Shown here: one piece after another, positions 54,676-63,015 of the stretch | Position numbering within the stretch: position 1 is the first letter of the stretch | Layout: each line of letters opens with the position of its first letter | Origin: Paenibacillus vini | GTDB taxonomy: Bacteria > Bacillota > Bacilli > Paenibacillales > Paenibacillaceae | Length of the DNA stretch: 64,000 nucleotides | Direction of reading: 5' to 3' | NCBI RefSeq assembly: GCF_018403325.1 | Contig: NZ_BOSL01000024.1 | Span: 1-64,000 of the forward strand | Position numbers and translations under genes: made by a program | Notes under the pieces: generated by a model | Database searches by the model: none | The model's input: only the letters and a program-made list of their open reading frames with translations | Told to the model about the DNA's origin: nothing

Positions 54676-54719
54676 TAGGTTTATGGCTGGTATTTTAGTT
54701 AATTCTTTATTATTTTTAC

Positions 54720-56552
54720 TTACTCCACCGTCACACTCTTCGCCAAGTTTCTTGGCTTGTCGACGTCATTGCCGCGGGCCAGAGAAGCGTAGTAGGCCAG
54801 GAGCTGCAATGGAACGACGGACAATGCCGGTGTAAGGAGCGGCAACGTCTTCGGAATCGCGAAGGCCTGGTCGACGGATTTCAACAATCCGGCTACATGC
54901 TCTTCGTGCGTGATCGCCATCACGTCTGCGCCGCGGGCTTTCACTTCCTTGATGTTGCTGACGGTCTTCTCAAGCACGGCTTCCTGAGTCGCCAAAGCGA
55001 TGACAGGGATACCTTCCTCGATCAGGGCCAAGGTTCCGTGTTTCAATTCACCCGCCGCATAGGCTTCGGAATGGATGTAAGAGATCTCTTTCAGTTTAAG
55101 CGATCCTTCCATGGCTACGGCATAATCAAGGCCGCGACCGATGAAGAACAGGTGCTCATGCTTGGAGATTTGCTCGGCATAAGCCTTAATGGCATCCGCG
55201 TTTTGCAGCATGCTTTCCACTTGCTCAGGCAATGCTTGCATAGCGGCAAGTACATGCGCTACTTTCTCTTCCGTTTGCGTGCCGCGCACTTGGGCCAAAT
55301 GCAGGCCAAGCAGGTAGAACGCGATCAACTGGGAAGTGTACGCTTTTGTCGAAGCGACGGCGATTTCCGGACCAGCAAGCGTAGCGATCACATCGTCCGC
55401 ATCGCGGGCGATCGAACTGCCAACTACGTTTGTAACGGCCAGGACATGTGCGCCATTCGCGTGCGCTTGACGCAAGGCAGCCAAGGTGTCCGCAGTTTCG
55501 CCGGACTGACTGACGACGATTACGAGCGTCTCAGGCGTAATAAGCGGCGAGCGGTAGCGGTATTCGGATGCGACATCGAATGATACCGGTACGCGGATCA
55601 TTTTTTCAATGGCCTCTCCACCTACCAGACCGGCATGATATGCCGTTCCGCAAGCTACGACATGAATGTTGTTAATGGAGCGAATTTTCTCCTCGGTCAG
55701 ATTCAGGTTCGGGAACAGCACCTTGCGGCCGCTCTCGTCGATCCGGCCCCGCATTGTATCGCGGTAAGCTTTCGGCTGCTCGTGGATTTCCTTGAGCATG
55801 AAGTGATCAAACCCGCCTTTTTCTGCGGTCACTGCATCCCAATCGACAGAAATCATTTCCCGAGAAATAAAATTCCCCTCAATGGTCATCAATTCGACAG
55901 CGTCTTCGGTCAACACCGCCATTTCCCCGTCATTCAAAATGTACACATTGCGCGTATAGTTCAAAATGGCCGGAATATCGGAACCGATGAAGTTCTCTCC
56001 TTCGCCCAATCCGATGATGAGCGGGCTTGCTTGACGTACGGCTACCAGTTTATTCGGCTCATATTCCGTCAATACGCCAAGTGCAAAAGCACCGCGCATG
56101 TAAGTGATCGCTTTTTGAACGGCTTTTACGATATCGCCTTCATACTCGCGGGCCACCAAATGGGAAATGACTTCCGTATCCGTCTCCGAGACAAATTCGC
56201 AGCCTTGGCTGATCAGCTCTTCTTTCAAATCCAGATAATTCTCAACGATCCCGTTGTGCACGACCGAGAATTTCTGGCTGTGGTCAGTATGCGGATGAGA
56301 ATTGACATCCGACGGTTTGCCGTGAGTCGCCCAACGCGTATGACCGATTCCGGCCGTACCTACCAAAGGCGCTCCTTCCAGCTTGGACTCCAGGTTGGCC
56401 AGACGGCCGATCGATTTGGCAATTTGTAACCCGTCCGGTGTAAATACAGCGATCCCCGCCGAATCATAACCACGGTACTCCAGCTTCTTAAGTCCATCCA
56501 ACAAAACCGCCTGCGTGTCTCTCTTCCCGATATATCCAACAATACCACACAT
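54720..56552 (-). CDS. glmS: Glutamine-fructose-6-phosphate aminotransferase (isomerising)
   Basis: 610 residues. N-terminal Ntn glutaminase with Cys2 as nucleophile (MCGIVGYIG), GHTRWATHGKPSDVNSHPH and NGIVENY; then two SIS isomerase domains (VACGTAYHAGLVG, VSQSGETADTL, ASTKAYTSQL) ending DKPRNLAKSVTVE. It makes glucosamine-6-phosphate for the cell wall. RBS GGAGGATATATAAAT. Controlled by a glmS ribozyme far upstream in the same leader (57002-57213). Confidence 0.97.
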   Translation of the reverse strand: MCGIVGYIGKRDTQAVLLDGLKKLEYRGYDSAGIAVFTPDGLQIAKSIGRLANLESKLEGAPLVGTAGIGHTRWATHGKPSDVNSHPHTDHSQKFSVVHNGIVENYLDLKEELISQGCEFVSETDTEVISHLVAREYEGDIVKAVQKAITYMRGAFALGVLTEYEPNKLVAVRQASPLIIGLGEGENFIGSDIPAILNYTRNVYILNDGEMAVLTEDAVELMTIEGNFISREMISVDWDAVTAEKGGFDHFMLKEIHEQPKAYRDTMRGRIDESGRKVLFPNLNLTEEKIRSINNIHVVACGTAYHAGLVGGEAIEKMIRVPVSFDVASEYRYRSPLITPETLVIVVSQSGETADTLAALRQAHANGAHVLAVTNVVGSSIARDADDVIATLAGPEIAVASTKAYTSQLIAFYLLGLHLAQVRGTQTEEKVAHVLAAMQALPEQVESMLQNADAIKAYAEQISKHEHLFFIGRGLDYAVAMEGSLKLKEISYIHSEAYAAGELKHGTLALIEEGIPVIALATQEAVLEKTVSNIKEVKARGADVMAITHEEHVAGLLKSVDQAFAIPKTLPLLTPALSVVPLQLLAYYASLARGNDVDKPRNLAKSVTVE

Positions 56553-56661
56553 ATTTATATATCCTCCGTTTCATTCTCTCCGAATTTTATAGGCAGGAGA
56601 AAAGAAGCGGAAGATGCAAGCACGGTCCACAGAGACAGAACTATTCAATTTTTAAAGGTGG

Positions 56662-56827
56662 TTCAAAAAGTCATCTTTTGATCACGAAGCAACTCTTGTA
56701 GCCGATTCGGCATCGAATATTGAACTCACCCAGTCCTTCCGGTGCTCACGTAGGTTCTGCCTACGCTCCGCTCCTCAGTCCCGGCTTCATCCAATCTTCT
56801 CGGTGCTGAGAACCTGACTTTTTGAAC
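56662..56827. repeat. MITE-like repeat element in the glmS leader
   Basis: A 166-bp non-coding segment bounded by perfect 13-bp inverted repeats GTTCAAAAAGTCA / TGACTTTTTGAAC. Inside are short GC-rich inverted stretches (GTAGGTTCTGCCTAC, CGGTGCT twice). No open frame of note and no clear target-site duplication. It shares TCAAAAAGTCATCTTTTGA with the hairpin at 57422-57450. It looks like an interspersed repeat of Paenibacillaceae. Confidence 0.68.
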
Positions 56828-57001
56828 GTTCACTTATTTTGAAAAATCAGAAAAGTTACAAGTAACTAGATCCATTTTCATGAATGTCCATACTTCTCCG
56901 TTCACTCGCGCTGCTTCCGCGTCTCCTGCGCACACTCATGAAATATCGATTAATAAATTTATAAGTTCCGTTTAGGAATAGCATCGACCCGTAAGGTTTG
57001 T

Positions 57002-57213
57002 GGGAACGGTCGCCCATTCCTTTTGCCCTTGCGGTTACGGTGCGATGCGGCACCGGGAGGCCCCCGCCGAACAACTCGAACACCTCCACCTCGTCAGCTT
57101 GCATTTGCCGTCCGTCTATCACGAAGCTATTGCAGTAGTCGACCAGCCTAATGCTGTATTGCCTACTTCTTCGGGAAAGACTTCAACGCGCGAAATCAAG
57201 CTCTGGCGCTTAT
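57002..57213 (-). ncRNA. glmS ribozyme: glmS ribozyme (glucosamine-6-phosphate-sensing)
   Basis: On the minus strand: ATAA then GCGCCAGAGCTTG (cleavage expected between 57210 and 57209), then GCTGACGAGGTGGAGGTG, TTCGAGTTGTTCGGCGGG, GCCTCCCGGTGCCGCATCGC, CCGTAACCGC and a final stem AATGGGCGACCGTTCCC. These match the core of the B. subtilis ribozyme (GCGCC, GACGAGG-TGGAGG, TTCGGCGG, CCTCCCGGC). It cleaves itself with glucosamine-6-phosphate, exposing the glmS message to decay. The rest of the 921-bp gap 56553-57473 holds a promoter, hairpins and a repeat, and no gene. Confidence 0.93.
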
Positions 57214-57261
57214 GCTGCTGTGTAACCTCACTACCCTCGCTTTCTTTTCTTGAATATGCTT

Positions 57262-57290
57262 ATTATATGCACCCTCGAGACATTTGGCAA
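57262..57290 (-). promoter_or_regulatory. glmS promoter
   Basis: Minus strand TTGCCA (57290-57285), exact 17-bp spacer, TATAAT (57267-57262). The transcript would start about 45 nt before the ribozyme cleavage site, which fits glmS leaders. Confidence 0.82.
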
Positions 57291-57345
57291 TAATCAAGTT
57301 GTCCTGATTACTACAGCCTGTCCCCAGAAGTCTTACCCAATAGCA

Positions 57346-57383
57346 AAGCCGCTGAAACCGGAATTTTCCAGTACCAGCGGCTT
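57346..57383. other. Hairpin between glmM and the glmS promoter
   Basis: AAGCCGCTG / CAGCGGCTT (57346-57354 with 57375-57383) with a 20-nt loop. T-rich only on the plus side (CTTATTTT), so a terminator role for glmM is doubtful. Confidence 0.45.
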
Positions 57384-57421
57384 ATTTTGAAGACCTATGA
57401 AAGAAGTCACACTCTTTAGCG

Positions 57422-57450
57422 GTTGCTCAAAAAGTCATCTTTTGAGCAAC
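57422..57450 (-). terminator. Hairpin behind glmM, related to the MITE-like repeat
   Basis: GTTGCTCAAAA / TTTTGAGCAAC with a short loop, 23 nt past the glmM stop. The core matches the edge of the repeat at 56662-56827, so it may be a captured fragment of that repeat acting as terminator. Confidence 0.5.
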
Positions 57451-57473
57451 TCACATTTTATAATTATTAAAAA

Positions 57474-58814
57474 CTAAACGAGTTCTTTCTCCACTACGGA
57501 TACGATTTGCGCCACCAGTTGCTCCAGCTCTTCCTTCTCGGGCCCTTCCGCCATGACGCGGATCAGAGACTCCGTTCCGGATGCACGGACCAGTACGCGG
57601 CCGTTATCGCCAAGCTGACGCTCCACAGACGTGATAGCCTCCTCAATGGCTGGGTTGCCGACAAACTTGCTCTTATCCTGCACCCGAACATTGACCAGCA
57701 CCTGCGGATATTGCTTCATTACCTTTTTCATTTCGCTCAGCGGTTTACCTGTTCCCTTCATTGTGTCGACCAACTGAATCGCCGTCAGGATACCGTCTCC
57801 GGTCGTATTGTAATCGAGGAAAATAACGTGCCCCGACTGCTCCCCGCCCAGATTGTACCCGCCGCGGATCATTTCAGCCATGACATAACGATCGCCGACC
57901 GCTGTTTGCTGCGTGTTCAGCTCCAACTTTTTGGTCGCTTTATAAAATCCGAAATTGCTCATCACTGTAGAGACGATCGTGCTGTCCTTCAGCTTGCCGG
58001 CCCTGTTCATCGCATCGCCGCAAATGCAGAGAATGTAGTCGCCGTCGACCTCTTCCCCTTTTTCGTCGATAGCAATCAGACGGTCTGCATCCCCGTCAAA
58101 AGCAAGCCCCACATCGGCGCCCAGACGTAATACTTCTTCTTTTAGCTTCTCCGGATGCGTGGACCCGCAATGATCATTGATATTCAAGCCGTTCGGCTCC
58201 GCTCCGATCGTGTATACTTCAGCGCCCAGCTCTTTGAAAAGCATTGGAGCCAGCTCATAAGCAGCGCCGTTCGCGCAGTCGAGCACAATCTTCAGCCCTT
58301 CAAAAGAATGGCTGATCGTCGTTCTCAAATGAGCCAAATATTTAAACTTCGATTCGATATCGATCATCACGCTTCCGAGTCCGCCGCCTACAGGGCGAGG
58401 AAGCTCGTCAACCTCTTTATCCATCAGTTCTTCGATCTGCAGTTCAGTTTCATCGGAGAGCTTAAAGCCGTCGCTGCCGAAAAACTTGATCCCGTTATCC
58501 TCAACCGGATTGTGGGAAGCCGAAATCATCACGCCTGCATCGGCGTTCAGGATCCGGGTCAAATAAGCCACCGCCGGGGTAGAAACGACGCCTAAACGAA
58601 TAACGTCGGCTCCGATCGACAGCATCCCTGCTACAAGCGCAGATTCCAACATGACGCCTGAAATACGGGTATCCATCCCGATAACAACCTTCGGCTTCGG
58701 AACCTGTCCCGCAAGAACATAGCCCCCGCAGCGTCCGATCTGATAAGCCATCTCCGCCGTTAATTCCTTATTTGCAACTCCTCTGACTCCGTCCGTTCCA
58801 AAATACTTTCCCAT
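57474..58814 (-). CDS. glmM: Phosphoglucosamine mutase
   Basis: 446 residues, four-domain alpha-D-phosphohexomutase. Catalytic phosphoserine Ser100 in [13 protein letters not shown]; magnesium loop [13 protein letters not shown]; sugar loop [10 protein letters not shown]; phosphate loop [12 protein letters not shown]. Converts glucosamine-6-P to glucosamine-1-P for UDP-GlcNAc. RBS GAAGGAG. Placed between cdaR and glmS, the standard Bacillota order cdaA-cdaR-glmM-glmS. CdaR is reported to connect c-di-AMP synthesis and GlmM in relatives. Confidence 0.97.
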   Translation of the reverse strand: MGKYFGTDGVRGVANKELTAEMAYQIGRCGGYVLAGQVPKPKVVIGMDTRISGVMLESALVAGMLSIGADVIRLGVVSTPAVAYLTRILNADAGVMISASHNPVEDNGIKFFGSDGFKLSDETELQIEELMDKEVDELPRPVGGGLGSVMIDIESKFKYLAHLRTTISHSFEGLKIVLDCANGAAYELAPMLFKELGAEVYTIGAEPNGLNINDHCGSTHPEKLKEEVLRLGADVGLAFDGDADRLIAIDEKGEEVDGDYILCICGDAMNRAGKLKDSTIVSTVMSNFGFYKATKKLELNTQQTAVGDRYVMAEMIRGGYNLGGEQSGHVIFLDYNTTGDGILTAIQLVDTMKGTGKPLSEMKKVMKQYPQVLVNVRVQDKSKFVGNPAIEEAITSVERQLGDNGRVLVRASGTESLIRVMAEGPEKEELEQLVAQIVSVVEKELV

Positions 58815-58954
58815 GATTTTAATTTCACTCCTTCAACATAGTGTGAAGCCCCCGCCCCCTATCTCTGTAAGGCGAAAGGCTTCATAATCCTTCTCTTTGT
58901 CAGTATGGGTCTCGATGTATGGTAATGCTTGTTATTCGCGGCTTATTCCGGAGG

Positions 58955-60391
58955 TTATCCTCCGTCTCCATCATCCGGTACACCCTCGCTTCCGGTGCTG
59001 CCGGTGCTACCGGAACTGCCAGTACTCCCAGTACCGCCAGTGCTCCCGCTGTCGTTCGCACCGTTACCCTGATGATTGGCTCCATCCCCCGGAGGAGTCG
59101 AACCGTTTCCGGGATTCTGCTCTCCCTGCGGTTTATCTTCCGGCACTGTGGTTGCAGGCTTCCCTTTTTCCGTCAGCTCGATCTGCACCTCAAGGGGCCC
59201 GCCTGTATCCGACAGCTCGACAAATTCAGGCAGTTTCACCGAAATCGGAACCGTGTGGGTACCCTGTCCCAATCCCGATAAATCCACTGTCGCCGAAACA
59301 TCCCCGGCTTTCAGTTTATCCAGGATCTCCTTCGCAGCGGACACACTTAGCGAAACCACCGCATCTTCCGGATGGACGAACTTTGTCGTTAAGTTCTCAT
59401 TCGCATTGATCAGCGTGAGCGGGACATTGTCGATTAGCTTTTGACCAGCGGGTTCGATTTTTACGGTAACCTGAACAGAGCTCGGCTCGATTTTCTCAAA
59501 ACCTTCGGGAGGAGTCAAGTCTACTGTGTACCTGGTCTCATTTGTCCCCTGGAATTGACTTAAATCGACAGTTACCGGATAGGATGATATACCCTCAAGC
59601 GATTCTTTTGACCCATAGATCGCCACGCCTTCGACATTCGTACTTACGCTGGCCAGAACATATCCGTTAGGAAGCTTTCCTGCCTTACGTACTTCCAAAG
59701 GAACATTTTTGTATAACTTATTAATCGGCACCTCTACCTCGACCGTGTCCGGCGAGATTTCAGCATTTTTCATTTCTTGCCCATGCTTATCATATGCCGT
59801 GAGCTTTACACTCTTGCCTTTCACCGTTTCGTTGATCCCTGTTACGTCTACCGTCCCTTGTACCTTCTGCAGTTCACCGATTTCGCTCTGCGGCAGCGTG
59901 ACGTCAACAAGGCCATTTCCACCCAAAATTGGACCTCCGAGCTGCATGCCGTCCGCCGGATTGCCCTTGGTCACGATGGTCACGGGAATCTGCTTCGTTT
60001 CTTTCGCTTCAATTGTTACCTTTATAATAGACGGCTCCATGGAAATCAATTGAACACCGGGAGGAAGTTCATGCGTCAAAGGTAATGTAATCGTGCCCGG
60101 TCCTATATTTTTCAAATCCAGTTTTACTTTATAGTCGGAAAAATTCGTAGTCAAATCGGTCCGTTTGCCCTTTACCTCTAGCCTGACCGTATCCGGTTCC
60201 AGATCGTACAGCACATATTTGTCGCTGTCGAATCCGGTGACCTGGATTTTGGTATCGATTGTTTTGGAGTTCACCACGGTCGTCGGGGCGACCGGCGTCC
60301 CGCTGTCGATATGAACCATCGCCCAAAGAATGATGCTGAACACCAGCGCAATGATCTTGGCAAAATTGTTATGGTTAAGCCACTTATCCAT
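58955..60391 (-). CDS. cdaR: CdaA regulatory protein, YbbR domains
   Basis: 478 residues: one N-terminal transmembrane helix (NNFAKIIALVFSIILWAMVH), four YbbR-type beta repeats (about 40-400; e.g. NKLYKNVPLEVRKAGKLPNG), and a Gly/Ser/Thr low-complexity tail (about 420-478) longer than in B. subtilis. Extracellular regulator of the diadenylate cyclase CdaA. Its ATG overlaps the cdaA stop codon (TAATG), so the genes are coupled. The low-complexity tail explains the long antisense open frames seen here. Confidence 0.94.
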   Translation of the reverse strand: MDKWLNHNNFAKIIALVFSIILWAMVHIDSGTPVAPTTVVNSKTIDTKIQVTGFDSDKYVLYDLEPDTVRLEVKGKRTDLTTNFSDYKVKLDLKNIGPGTITLPLTHELPPGVQLISMEPSIIKVTIEAKETKQIPVTIVTKGNPADGMQLGGPILGGNGLVDVTLPQSEIGELQKVQGTVDVTGINETVKGKSVKLTAYDKHGQEMKNAEISPDTVEVEVPINKLYKNVPLEVRKAGKLPNGYVLASVSTNVEGVAIYGSKESLEGISSYPVTVDLSQFQGTNETRYTVDLTPPEGFEKIEPSSVQVTVKIEPAGQKLIDNVPLTLINANENLTTKFVHPEDAVVSLSVSAAKEILDKLKAGDVSATVDLSGLGQGTHTVPISVKLPEFVELSDTGGPLEVQIELTEKGKPATTVPEDKPQGEQNPGNGSTPPGDGANHQGNGANDSGSTGGTGSTGSSGSTGSTGSEGVPDDGDGG

Positions 60392-61215
60392 TATTGCCCG
60401 GCCTCCTTCTTTTTCCAGAAGGGCTTGCGTTTTTCCTTCTGGTTCGAATTTGGGCCCAGCTCTTCATACAGTTTCGAAATGAGGGACTCTTCATTAATAT
60501 CGCGCACAACCTGCCCGTCAATGGCCAACGAGATTTGTCCGGTCTCCTCGGATACAACGATAGATATCGCATCACCGACCTCACTGATTCCTATGGCAGC
60601 GCGGTGCCGGGTGCCGAGCTCCTTGCTGATGAACGGATTCTCAGATAACGGCAAATAACAGGCGGCGGCTGAAATTCTGTGTCCCTGCATAATGACCGCA
60701 CCATCATGAAGCGGCGTATTCGGAATAAAAATATTAATGAGCAGCTGCGAGGAAATGACCGATTGCATCCGGATGCCCGACTCGGTGTATTCATTAAGAC
60801 CCGTGTTCCGCTCGAAAACGATTAATGCCCCTATTTTTCTACGGGATAAAAAATTAACGGCCTTAATAATCTCGCCGATCTCCTTGCCGAATTCCTCTTC
60901 ATCCGCCGTGTTGCGCCCGAACAATTTTCCCCGTCCAAGCTGCTCGAGAGCCCGTCTTAATTCCGGCTGGAAAATGATAAAGATCGCGAGCACCCCGAAC
61001 GTAAACATCTGGTTCATCAGCCATTTCAAGGTGTACAGATCGAACCAGGTGCTCACCGCCCAAATCACGACCAGGACGAGAATCCCTTTCAACAGTTGGA
61101 TCGCTCTCGTTCCCCGTACAAGCAAAATCAGGTGGTATATTATATAGGTAACGATCAGGATATCGATAAGGTCTTTAATGTAATCCTGCCACGTCAAATT
61201 TGCAAAATAGTTCAT
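60391..61215 (-). CDS. cdaA: Diadenylate cyclase
   Basis: 274 residues with three N-terminal transmembrane helices (within 1-95) and a cytoplasmic DAC domain. Active-site motifs DGAVIMQG (about 170) and GTRHRAAIG (about 200) are intact. Makes c-di-AMP from two ATP, controlling potassium, osmolyte and wall balance. GGGGGTTGCACC lies before the start. First gene of cdaA-cdaR-glmM. Confidence 0.96.
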   Translation of the reverse strand: MNYFANLTWQDYIKDLIDILIVTYIIYHLILLVRGTRAIQLLKGILVLVVIWAVSTWFDLYTLKWLMNQMFTFGVLAIFIIFQPELRRALEQLGRGKLFGRNTADEEEFGKEIGEIIKAVNFLSRRKIGALIVFERNTGLNEYTESGIRMQSVISSQLLINIFIPNTPLHDGAVIMQGHRISAAACYLPLSENPFISKELGTRHRAAIGISEVGDAISIVVSEETGQISLAIDGQVVRDINEESLISKLYEELGPNSNQKEKRKPFWKKKEAGQ

Positions 61216-61399
61216 GGTGCAACCCCCATAAGCCCCTTGTCGGCAAATTCGCCAACGAAGGAACGTTTATGTACATCTTTTACATGCTTGTCTTTATATG
61301 TTCCCCTAAACTCTAGGTTATAACGTTCCAAAGACAGATGCAAGCGCACAATGTGATTAGTAGCTTTCGTCACTGCAAGAAAATATTCCCATTCAGGCA

Positions 61400-61440
61400 A
61401 AAATAAAACGGCGCCGGTTCCCGCAAAGGGAGGCGCCGCG
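61400..61440 (-). terminator. Terminator of the sigW-rsiW operon
   Basis: Stem GCGGCGCC / GGCGCCGT on the minus strand (61439-61432 with 61415-61408), followed by TTTATTTTTG. 15 nt after the rsiW stop. Confidence 0.9.
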
Positions 61441-61454
61441 TGCCGGTCTTGCTG

Positions 61455-62072
61455 CTATCTGTAGGCGACTTCCGTAAACATGTCAGTGATCCTGTACCAA
61501 ATCCAATCCAGCGCCTGATCAATGCTCTTGATCTCTCCTGCAATATGCGCTGTGGACGCTTGGTAATACGACCCGTCGATCACTGTCAGATTACCCTGGA
61601 CATCGCCGTATATCTCTGCCTTGCCGTTCTCTACTGTCAGGTTTCCGGCAATCGTTGATCCTTTCGGAACAGTAACCGTGTTGCCGTTAATGATGACCTG
61701 ATCCAGGTCTGCCGTCTTGACTACCAGCTGATCGTCGCTTTCCCACAGAGAAACTGCGCTAAACAGCATGACGAGGAGAAACATCGCCGCAGCCGTAAGA
61801 GCCGGATGCTTTCGGATCCAGCCGATCCAAGCCTGTTGTTTGCGCTGATTCGGGATCTTGCTCATTATTCGGTCTACGAGTTCATCCGGTGCCGTGATCG
61901 ATCTGTGCTTAATCGTCGCAAACAGCATCATTTCTGTCTGCTCCAGCTCCTTAAACCGTTCATTGCAAGCGGAGCAGTCTTTAAGATGTACCTTCAACTC
62001 CACGGCCTGCCCATGCGTTAAATCTTCATCCAGATAATCATGCATCAATGAGGAGGCTTGTTTGCAATCCAT
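61455..62072 (-). CDS. rsiW: Anti-sigma-W factor
   Basis: About 205 residues from the start at 62072 (MDCKQASSLMHDYLDEDLTH, GAAAGGA upstream). Zinc anti-sigma domain with HLKDCSAC (HxxxCxxC), one transmembrane helix (about 97-117, ALTAAAMFLLVMLFSAVSLW), and an extracytoplasmic beta-helical region of bactofilin-like repeats (NGNTVTVPKGSTIAGNLTVE) that serves as the stress-sensing part. Normally destroyed by PrsW/RasP proteolysis to free SigW. Directly behind sigW. Confidence 0.92.
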   Translation of the reverse strand: MDCKQASSLMHDYLDEDLTHGQAVELKVHLKDCSACNERFKELEQTEMMLFATIKHRSITAPDELVDRIMSKIPNQRKQQAWIGWIRKHPALTAAAMFLLVMLFSAVSLWESDDQLVVKTADLDQVIINGNTVTVPKGSTIAGNLTVENGKAEIYGDVQGNLTVIDGSYYQASTAHIAGEIKSIDQALDWIWYRITDMFTEVAYR

Positions 62073-62198
62073 ATCAGCCAATCCTTTCAGTATCAATCTA
62101 TGGATAACCAATACACCGTATTGGCATAGTCGTCCTATCTTACATTACGTCTGACGGTACAAAGCGTTTCATAAAAAACGCAAAATCCCTCCGTCAGA

Positions 62199-62774
62199 TC
62201 AAAAAACTTTATTCTCCAGCTTTTTACGCAAAAATTCGCGTCCCCGGTGTACTCTTGTTTTCACTGTAGTTACCGGCATATCCAACACGTCACCGATTTC
62301 CTGCAGCGAAAGGTCCTGCAAATAGCGCAGAACGATGACCGACTTATATTTAGCTGGCAAACCTTCAATCGCCTGATGGATTGTCTGCTGAGTTTCCGAC
62401 AACAAATATTCGCTTTCCGGCGTTCTTTCGTCCCCGGGAATCAGCGTATAGCCATCCATGCCCTCCTGATCGTTCATTTCCGCGTCAAGATAGTAACTGG
62501 GCTTCCTCTTCCGGAGCCGGTCGATGCACAGATTCGTAGCGATCCGATAAATCCACGTGGAGAATTTCTGCTTATCGTCATAGCGATGAAAACTCTTATA
62601 CACGCGCAGAAACGTCTCCTGAACGATGTCCTCGGCCTCATGCCGGTTAGACAACATCCGGTACGCCAGATGAAAGATTTTATCTTTATATAAATCAACG
62701 AGTTCGGCAAATGCCCCCTGATCACCTTTACGGGCCAATTTTACCAGTCTCGCTTCAAAATGGTCCACCACCAT
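62199..62774 (-). CDS. sigW: ECF sigma factor SigW
   Basis: About 191 residues from ATG at 62774 (GGGGGAAATT upstream); in-frame codons upstream add 36 non-conserved residues. Region 2: FAELVDLYKDKIFHLAYRML...AEDIVQETFLRVYKSF...FSTWIYRIATNLCIDRLRKR. Region 4: LPAKYKSVIVLRYLQDLSLQEIGDVLDMPVTTVKTRVHRGREFLRKKL. Controls envelope and antimicrobial stress genes. I found no clear TGAAAC/CGTA autoregulatory promoter in the 62775-62950 region. Confidence 0.93.
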   Translation of the reverse strand: MVVDHFEARLVKLARKGDQGAFAELVDLYKDKIFHLAYRMLSNRHEAEDIVQETFLRVYKSFHRYDDKQKFSTWIYRIATNLCIDRLRKRKPSYYLDAEMNDQEGMDGYTLIPGDERTPESEYLLSETQQTIHQAIEGLPAKYKSVIVLRYLQDLSLQEIGDVLDMPVTTVKTRVHRGREFLRKKLENKVF

Positions 62775-62954
62775 AATTTCCCCCAGATCCATGGACGGGC
62801 TTATTCGGGACATCTGCTTGTCCGGCCTTCCGCTCCCCGTGCCCACTTTGCGGTGACATTCGGCCGCTTTCACTTCATTCAAATGTTAATTCAACTCCAT
62901 GTAAAATGCAATACCATTCATATATATCCCATGCGAGTTGTATAAATTATTAAA

Positions 62955-63003
62955 AACACAAGCCGCATCCTTCTCCTTTGCAGGAGCGGAGCGGCTTGTG
63001 TTT
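62955..63003 (-). terminator. Terminator of ppc
   Basis: 12-bp stem AACACAAGCCGC / GCGGCTTGTGTT with an inner CTCCTTTGCAGGAG stem; minus strand continues TTTTTAATAA. Confidence 0.92.
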
Positions 63004-63015
63004 GAATGCCGGGTA

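Noticed and set aside
56856-57122. 88-codon open frame upstream of glmS
   Set aside because: It lies largely within the glmS ribozyme and its 3' flank; the sequence is explained by RNA structure.
58897-59444. Long antisense open frames over the 3' end of cdaR
   Set aside because: They come from the Gly/Ser/Thr low-complexity repeat codons of cdaR and have no family-like sequence.
61212-61400. 62-codon frame overlapping the cdaA start by an ATGA
   Set aside because: It starts at a TTG inside the T-tract of the rsiW terminator with no binding site, and the product resembles nothing known. The cdaA leader is the better reading.
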